NCBI RefSeq assembly: GCF_007655135.1
Contig: NC_045132.1
Location: forward strand, 25,786,354-25,850,353
Source of the DNA: Punica granatum
Lineage: Eukaryota; Streptophyta; Magnoliopsida; Myrtales; Lythraceae
DNA: 64,000 nucleotides
Direction: 5' to 3'
Below, piece by piece: positions 58,441 to 64,000 of this stretch. The first letter of the stretch is position 1; each line of letters opens with the position of its first letter. The notes under the pieces are model-generated. The model saw only the letters and a program-made list of their open reading frames with translations. It was not told the origin of the DNA and did not search any database. The translations under genes and the position numbers were made by a program.

Positions 58441-58583
58441 TAAAAAGAAAAAGGATAGGCAATGGGGGAAAAAATTCCTCACATTTATGCAGAATGGGAA
58501 AGGCCCCCCTGGGCTCAAAATGAGACCTATAATAACTTCTTTATATAATTCTTCCATAATTCACATGATAAATTGAAAATTTA

Positions 58584-58754
58584 GGGTGCGTTTGGAAATA
58601 GAGTTTGATTTTGATTTTGATTTTGATTTTGGAAAAAGACAAATGAGATTGTATTATAAATTTGACTTGGGAAACGTGTGTTTTTGTTGTGTAGTGGATA
58701 GAGTTAAAATCAAAATCATGATTCTAAAATTAAACTTCGTTCCCAAACGGAGCC
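58584..58754. mobile_element. Short MITE-like element
   Basis: The left end GGGTGCGTTTGGAAATAGAG and the reverse complement of the right end (GGCTCCGTTTGGGAACGAAG) form an imperfect inverted repeat of about 25 bases. A TTTTGA run follows the left end. Target duplication not evident. Confidence 0.55.
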
Positions 58755-58872
58755 AATGAAGGCTAGCAGGCCCGATAAGATTAATTGATTACAAAGGGCC
58801 GGTTTTGACGAGAGACTTCTTCCATGGATCATCATCATTATTAATTAAAATAGACTGTTAAAAGATTTCGAT

Positions 58873-59117
58873 TTGTTTGGTTTCGCAAATAAATTTTAAC
58901 TTTATTGCACTTAACTCCACTTATATCAAATTCAACAACACAATCATTACTTTCTCTCAACTATTCATTACTTTTTCCGCAATTCAACAACACAATCATT
59001 ACTTTTTCTCAAATATTAATTACGTTTTTTACACTTTTTCTCATAATTCAACAACACAATCATTACAATCCAATTAAAATTAAAACTCAACTTTACTTAA
59101 CTCTAAAACTAAACACA
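58873..59117. mobile_element. MITE-like element, copy A
   Basis: Non-coding element with GTTTGGTTT / reverse complement AACTAAAC ends. The inside repeats ATTCAACAACACAATCATTA three times. It shares the internal motif and the CTTAACTCCACTTAT segment with the element at 59353-59653. Ends are approximate. Confidence 0.5.
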
Positions 59118-59352
59118 TAATTAAGTACCGAAAATGAGTGGGGTTATACTAAGCAACAATTTTGTGTCCTATAAATAATTTATTGGCCAAATCGTTCAGG
59201 AGGCTCCAAAACTATCGAACACTTTTAGCTCGGGATCGTTTACACATCCAACTACCTCGGAGTTCCCCGAACGATCCATCTACGGGACGATATAGGTTCT
59301 GGTGATTTTCGGGCTTAAAAGGGTAAAAGGCAAATGAATCAATTTGTCATTT

Positions 59353-59653
59353 TGGGTGTGTTTGTTTTCCAAACAATGTTCAACTTAACTCCACTTATCT
59401 TCAATTCAACATCACAATCATTACTTTTTTTTATTTTAAATTTTTTTTTAACCATTCAATTCAATTTTTAATATTAAATTCTCTCAACTATTCATTACTT
59501 TTTCACAATTCAACAACACAATCATTACTTAATCATTATTTTCTCTCAATTACTTATTACTTTTTCATACTTTTTTTTTTATAATTCAACAATACAATTA
59601 TTACAAACTAATTAAAACAAAAACTCAACTGAACTCTCAATACAAACGCACTC
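59353..59653. mobile_element. MITE-like element, copy B
   Basis: The ends GGGTGTGTTTGT and the reverse complement of the right end (GAGTGCGTTTGT) form terminal inverted repeats. The interior holds CAACTTAACTCCACTTATC, AACACAATCATTACTT and CTCTCAACTATTCATTACTT blocks shared with the element 236 bases upstream. Confidence 0.6.
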
Positions 59654-60221
59654 TTTATTTTTGAAAGCCCAAATTTATCTGTCCTTTCACTTTCTTTTTT
59701 TCTGAAAAATAAAATAAATGTCCCCTTCTTTTTGGTGTAATAAGAAGAAAAATTGTCCTTGAAAACGAGACATGTAGCACTGATACGGCGTGAAAGAGCA
59801 GACTTCCCGGAGCACGTAAGCCCAGAAGGCAACGTGACGTTGGTACTCACATATGTCAAGTTCCCTTCCAGTTCTCTCCGGTGGGCCAACATGCGCCGGG
59901 TGCATGATAAAGTCTACAGTGAAGAGATGAGTTCGAGTCAACTCAGTGATTTGACTCGTCAAAATGGGGCCACGTGGCGCGACCTCCGCGATCAGAAGAC
60001 CGAGTTAGGGGCTCCCCATCGTTTCGAGCTTAGCTCCTTTGTCCTTTCGGTCTTTCGCCATAAAAGTAAAAAGTCTCTGAAACCCTCTTCCTCCTCGTCC
60101 TCCTTTTCATCACTTCAGGGCTTAGGGTTTCAATCGATCCCCCTCCAATCCACAGCCTCGATCTGCAAGCTCAGCTGAAGATCGCCTTCTCAGCAGCTCG
60201 GCTTCCTCTCTCGCCGCTTCC

Positions 60222-62765
60222 ATGGAGGTATTATTCATCAGTCACTGTGTGATATCTGTGAGCTCCAGAGTCCACCCTGTCCATTTCGGTGAATCTGTTG
60301 GTGTAAATCGTCTTCCGTGCTTTCTTGCTTGTTTCCCTCGGTTTGCTTGATGTCCGTCGTCGATTGTCTGATTTTCACATGTGGAATTGGGCCAAATTGG
60401 GGGATGCACTCAGTGTTTGACTGTAGTTTGAAGTGCTTACGGGGGAAAGTTTGTTGGTCGTGCGAACGGATTTGCTTAGCTTGGACAATATCATGGGAGT
60501 GGGGCCTCTAGCTGTTTGATCATGTGCTTGTAAACGAAAAATCTTTCGCATCAACTGCTTAATTATACGAATCTCATTGCATTCACTGCAGGACATGCCG
60601 ATGTTCATGTTCTGAATATGTTACTTAAAACAGAAATTTGGTTTAATCCTTTAGGAATGGTGGTCATTTGCTTGAACGTTTTCTATTGCTTTTTGTGCTT
60701 GTGATATTTGTGCATAGTCTCTGGAGTCTTGAAGTCTGACTCTGGTGGGCATTTCCAGGACACAAGGATGGAAAATAGCCAAGAGACTGTGAAGTCTGAG
60801 GCCCACTTGACATCTGCAGCGGCCTTCGTGGAAGGTGGAATTCAGGATGCCTGTGATGATGCTTGCAGCATTTGCCTTGAAGCCTTCTGTGACAGTGATC
60901 CTTCAACGGTAAGTATTCTTGGTCTTAGTGCAGCTTGATCTGTGATCGTGGTATAACTCATGCCTTATTTTTCGCAGGTGACCACTTGCAAGCATGAGTT
61001 TCATCTCCAGTGTATTCTTGAATGGTAATCACCATCAATTTCAGCATTCTGGTTTCATCTATGTCTGTATTGTGGGGGTGAAAGTTGCCCTTATCTATGT
61101 CCTTAAGGGGGAGTGTTTATAAGGGTCTTTTGCATATGATCGCATAATAAATATAGCAAATGCTGACGCAGATGGTGAATCAAATTTGTCAATCTATGAG
61201 GAGTCACAGGCCATGTCAATCTGTTTCCAAAAAAAAAAAATCATCTTTAGCATCATTTCTGTAAATTTGAAAGTGAGGATTGAATTTTACTTGAAGGGCG
61301 AAGGATAGTGCGAAGATCAGAAAATGCAGGCAATTATTTACTCTCTATTTCTGGCTTCCAGGTGTCAGAGGAGCTCACAGTGCCCTATGTGTTGGCAACC
61401 AATCAGTCTGAAGGATCCGACGAGGTCTTTATCACTTTCAATGCTTTTCACTTTTGGTTGTACAATAATGCAAATTCTCTTGTTCCACAAAATGATTGTA
61501 CCATTTAACGAGTTAAAGCTTTTTATTATTATCTTTGCAGCCAGGAATTATTGGAGGTGGTGGAACGTGAGAGAAGTTTTAGGTTTAACCCATCAAGAAA
61601 TGCGACAATATTCCATCACCCAACTCTTGGAGATTTTGAGCTGCAACATGTATGTAGTTGCTCTTCTCTTGAAGAAATTCTTATGCTTCTTCCCTATCTC
61701 CTAATTAACACCTCAGCTTCTCTCACGTGATACAGTTACCAGTGGGAGCAAACGATGCTGAACTTGAGGAGCGTATCATTCAGCATCTAGCTGCAGCTGC
61801 TGCTATGGGACGAGCACGCCATGTCACTAGAAGGGAGGGACGAAGGACTAGAATATCAGGTCATGGTCGTCCACATTTTTTGGTATTCTCTGCTAATCCT
61901 GATGCACCTCCCAGCGGTCCCGCTGCTTCCTCCCCTGCTCACGGCGGCAGCAGTGAATTAGTTTCTGAAGGCCCTGTCGTTGCATCATCTGCATCTCCCA
62001 TAAATGTGGAAGATTCACCAATAGGGTCTGCCGCAATCTCCTCCCAAGCGGAGCAGGGTGCTTCCTCACCTTCTAGATCAAGTCCTGTTGCCACCAGTCA
62101 GCAGGGACCATTATTGAATACTAGGTATGTGTATTTTCCATTAACTGATCAATAATGTATTGTGCCGGCCACAATGAAAAATGATGATTTTTCATTGCAC
62201 CAGACTCTTTTCAGTACCTCTGTATGTTTTATAAATATTGGCTGTGTTCGTGATGTTTCTCTAGGAGATCACCTGGTCACTCTTCACCTAATAGTCAAGA
62301 AAGAGCTGGACCGTCGGAGTTGCAATCATTTTCTGAATCTCTAAAATCGCGATTTAATGCAGTGTCGACAAGGTATACATTGCGGTGGGTCTACAATTAC
62401 TTCATAGAAATTTTGTTTGTATACTTCCAATTAGTTATGCTCTGTTCGATATTTGTAGATGCAAAGAGTCAATTACAAAGAGCACCAGAGGTTGGAAAGA
62501 GAGATTGTTCACACGGAACACTTCAATGGCAGACCTTAGCTCTGAAGTTAGACGAGAGGTTAATGCTGGAATTGCTACTGTCTCGCGCATGATGGAGCGT
62601 CTTGAAACGAGAGAAGGTAAAGCCAGCTCTTCTGTTGGCAACAGTTCAGAGAATGTTCCAGTTCTCGAATCAAGCAGCCAGCAGAATCCTGAAGCGACTA
62701 TCCAGAGTCATCCGAACGACACCAATACACATGCTTCCTGCGCTGCGGGTTCTTGTTCCAGTTAG
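60222..62765 (+). CDS. RHF2A: RING-H2 E3 ubiquitin ligase RHF2A
   Basis: E3 ligase; in Arabidopsis RHF1A and RHF2A target the CDK inhibitor KRP6 and are needed for gametophyte cell divisions. Exons: 60222-60227, 60759-60908, 60978-61024, 61362-61424, 61541-61649, 61736-62124, 62265-62372, 62459-62765, giving 392 residues. The first coding exon is just ATG GAG, which joins to GACACAAGG (MEDTRMENSQ). The RING-H2 domain is at about residues 34-75: CSICLEAFCDSDPST, CKHEFHLQCILEW, CPMCWQP. After it come ELLEVVERERSFRFNP, TLGDFELQHLPVG and IIQHLAAAAAMGRARH, all typical of the subfamily. The second half is Ser/Pro-rich, and a conserved ADLSSEVRREVNAGIATVSR helix lies near the end. Complete. Confidence 0.93.
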
Positions 62766-63694
62766 GCGTATCTTTCAGTTGTAGCCTGAGACAGAATCTT
62801 GGGTACGTGAGGAATCTACTTATCCAGTTTATTCCTTAATTGATCACAGAGTTTGTCATGTAACTTGATGTGACATGGACTACACAATGATGCTGCATGG
62901 TACACGCTGTTATCATTTTCACATGAGCAGATTATATCATTCCGTGCCTATTGTTTAGTATTTATCAGTCCTTTGGAGCAAATGATAGTCCTAAACACTA
63001 TTTTCTTATCTTCATCTCAATCCCAGCATTGTTGCATGCGAAATTAAAGGCCTTCTCTCTTTGATGCTAGATGGAAGCCAGTACGTCGTCTGCTGCAGTT
63101 GGGGAGGATGGACATCTTCATGGAGTTAATGCTCCTAGCAGTTGCATCGGATAGATTTCGCACTCGTGGGAAAACCATTTTAGGGGAAACAAAAGAATTG
63201 GAATAAAGGACTGAAACTAACAGAGCCCTCTTCGAAGCTGGAACCGTAGTATATGTTTTTATTGTAAATTCCTATATATATATAAAATACCGATTACTCT
63301 ATATATATGTTTCCTCATGATGTATAACCGAAAATGTCTCCTCTCTTATACTTTTGCTTGCTGTGATTATAAACAGAGACGAGGTTTTGCCCATTCACCG
63401 AAATTGGCCGTATACGCCATCCGCTTGCAGTGCTTTTTTTTTTTTTGGTGAGTCATTGAGAAACACTCGAATTGCCTAATTTGCGACTCAAACACTGAAA
63501 TTTACGTCTAATATTCTGCAAACTTTTGTACAAAGTACTTACCATAAAGGAAAACGTAATTAAACAGAGTTGGCTTCACATCGTTTGCTTTGAGCTACCG
63601 GATGATTGGAATCCCTTCTCTGTTCTCACGGTGGGCATCAGCGTGAAACGAAGCTGGGGAAAGGGTTTCTCCAAGTATGTTTGGTATGACCGCA
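62766..63694. other. Convergent intergenic region between RHF2A and a receptor kinase
   Basis: RHF2A 3' UTR on plus and receptor-kinase 3' UTR on minus. Holds short TATATA and poly-T runs (63276-63310, 63436-63447). No gene seen. Confidence 0.5.
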
Positions 63695-64000
63695 TTACCT
63701 GCCGTTGAGTTGATGTGCGAATTGTTGGAACATGTCAGTGCCCGAATGGTCCTCGCCAGCATGAACATGTGCAGGTGACCTGCTGTCTTCTGCTTGAGAA
63801 ACGGGGCGGCTGTCTGCCCGAGAAGGGGCTGGAGGGGTGGCTGCTGCTGGGGAGCCGGTAATGGCAGCTGAGGACTTGCTGTCATCCTCAGCTTTACCCT
63901 GAGAGAAGGCCTCCTGGAGCTGCAGGGCGTACTCGAGGTTCCACAGCACGTCTCCCATGGTCGGCCTATCTACCCCGTGATCAGCCAAGCACTTCTCTGC
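63695..64000 (-). CDS. CrRLK1L receptor-like kinase, C-terminal fragment (THESEUS1/HERK-like)
   Basis: The last 101 residues of a Catharanthus roseus RLK1-like receptor kinase; the gene runs off the right edge of the window. The end of the kinase domain reads [20 protein letters not shown], then [11 protein letters not shown], a hallmark of this family. It is followed by a variable Ser/Ala/Pro tail ending [12 protein letters not shown], similar to the tail I recall for THESEUS1. These plasma-membrane receptors have malectin-like ectodomains and sense wall state or RALF peptides; neither part is visible here. Member identity within the family is uncertain. Confidence 0.9.
   Translation of the reverse strand, partial: AEKCLADHGVDRPTMGDVLWNLEYALQLQEAFSQGKAEDDSKSSAAITGSPAAATPPAPSRADSRPVSQAEDSRSPAHVHAGEDHSGTDMFQQFAHQLNGR

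Larger units (their letters stand above)
55598..60221. other. Long repeat-bearing intergenic region
   Basis: Starts with the 3' flank of the 171-residue gene (GC-richer to about 56340). It continues with a (TA)n run, a degenerate repeat array at about 57370-58440 and three MITE-like elements at about 58584-59653. It ends in the RHF2A promoter and leader, including a telo-box (TTAGGGTTT) near 60122. Open frames inside are short and AT-biased; none is called. Confidence 0.55.

Overview
This is nuclear genomic DNA from a flowering plant. Genes are split by short AT-rich introns, intergenic DNA is AT-rich with MITE-like elements and (TA)n runs, and the proteins belong to plant families (CIPK, OVATE family, TOUSLED, CrRLK1L, OEP61, NDH assembly, molybdenum aldehyde oxidase). 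The gene content fits a eudicot. I cannot fix the species by reading; a rosid is a guess. Exon models were built from splice signals, reading-phase arithmetic and recalled family sequences, and the phases close for every complete gene.

Layout. 1-5373 (+): aldehyde oxidase lacking only its first coding exon; its last intron holds a piece of plastid rps7. 7732-10613 (+): secreted glycoside hydrolase family 3 beta-glucosidase/exohydrolase, followed by a perfect 82-bp tandem duplication. Then come eight consecutive minus-strand genes: SLX1-like GIY-YIG nuclease (11940-13325), OVATE family protein (13988-14602), CBL-interacting protein kinase (15476-16870), cohesin subunit SMC3 in 28 coding exons (19064-28597), CRR42-like NDH assembly factor (31024-31805), TOUSLED kinase in 16 exons (32430-37623), multi-knuckle CCHC protein (39352-43000) and a small plastid DnaJ-type zinc-finger protein (46894-48274). 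Then on plus: OEP61/TPR7 (49751-53273), an intronless 171-residue plant protein of unknown role (55082-55597) and the RING-H2 ligase RHF2A (60222-62765). The window closes with the C-terminus of a CrRLK1L receptor kinase on minus (63695-64000).

These genes do not form a pathway or operon. Loose functional groups are chromatin and genome maintenance (SMC3, SLX1-like, TOUSLED), plastid function (CRR42-like, zinc-finger protein, OEP61) and hormone or signalling roles (aldehyde oxidase, CIPK, RHF2A, CrRLK1L). I saw no gene cluster that looks like an undescribed system.

The most notable observations are at the level of gene structure. SMC3 carries a U12-type AT-AC intron that reading frame forces. 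The window has three GC-AG introns. A zinc-knuckle gene has grown by duplication of phase-0 exons. The SLX1-like protein ends in two apparent SUMO-interacting motifs and lacks the usual RING-like domain. Intergenic DNA at 57.4-59.7 kb holds a decayed repeat array next to related MITEs.
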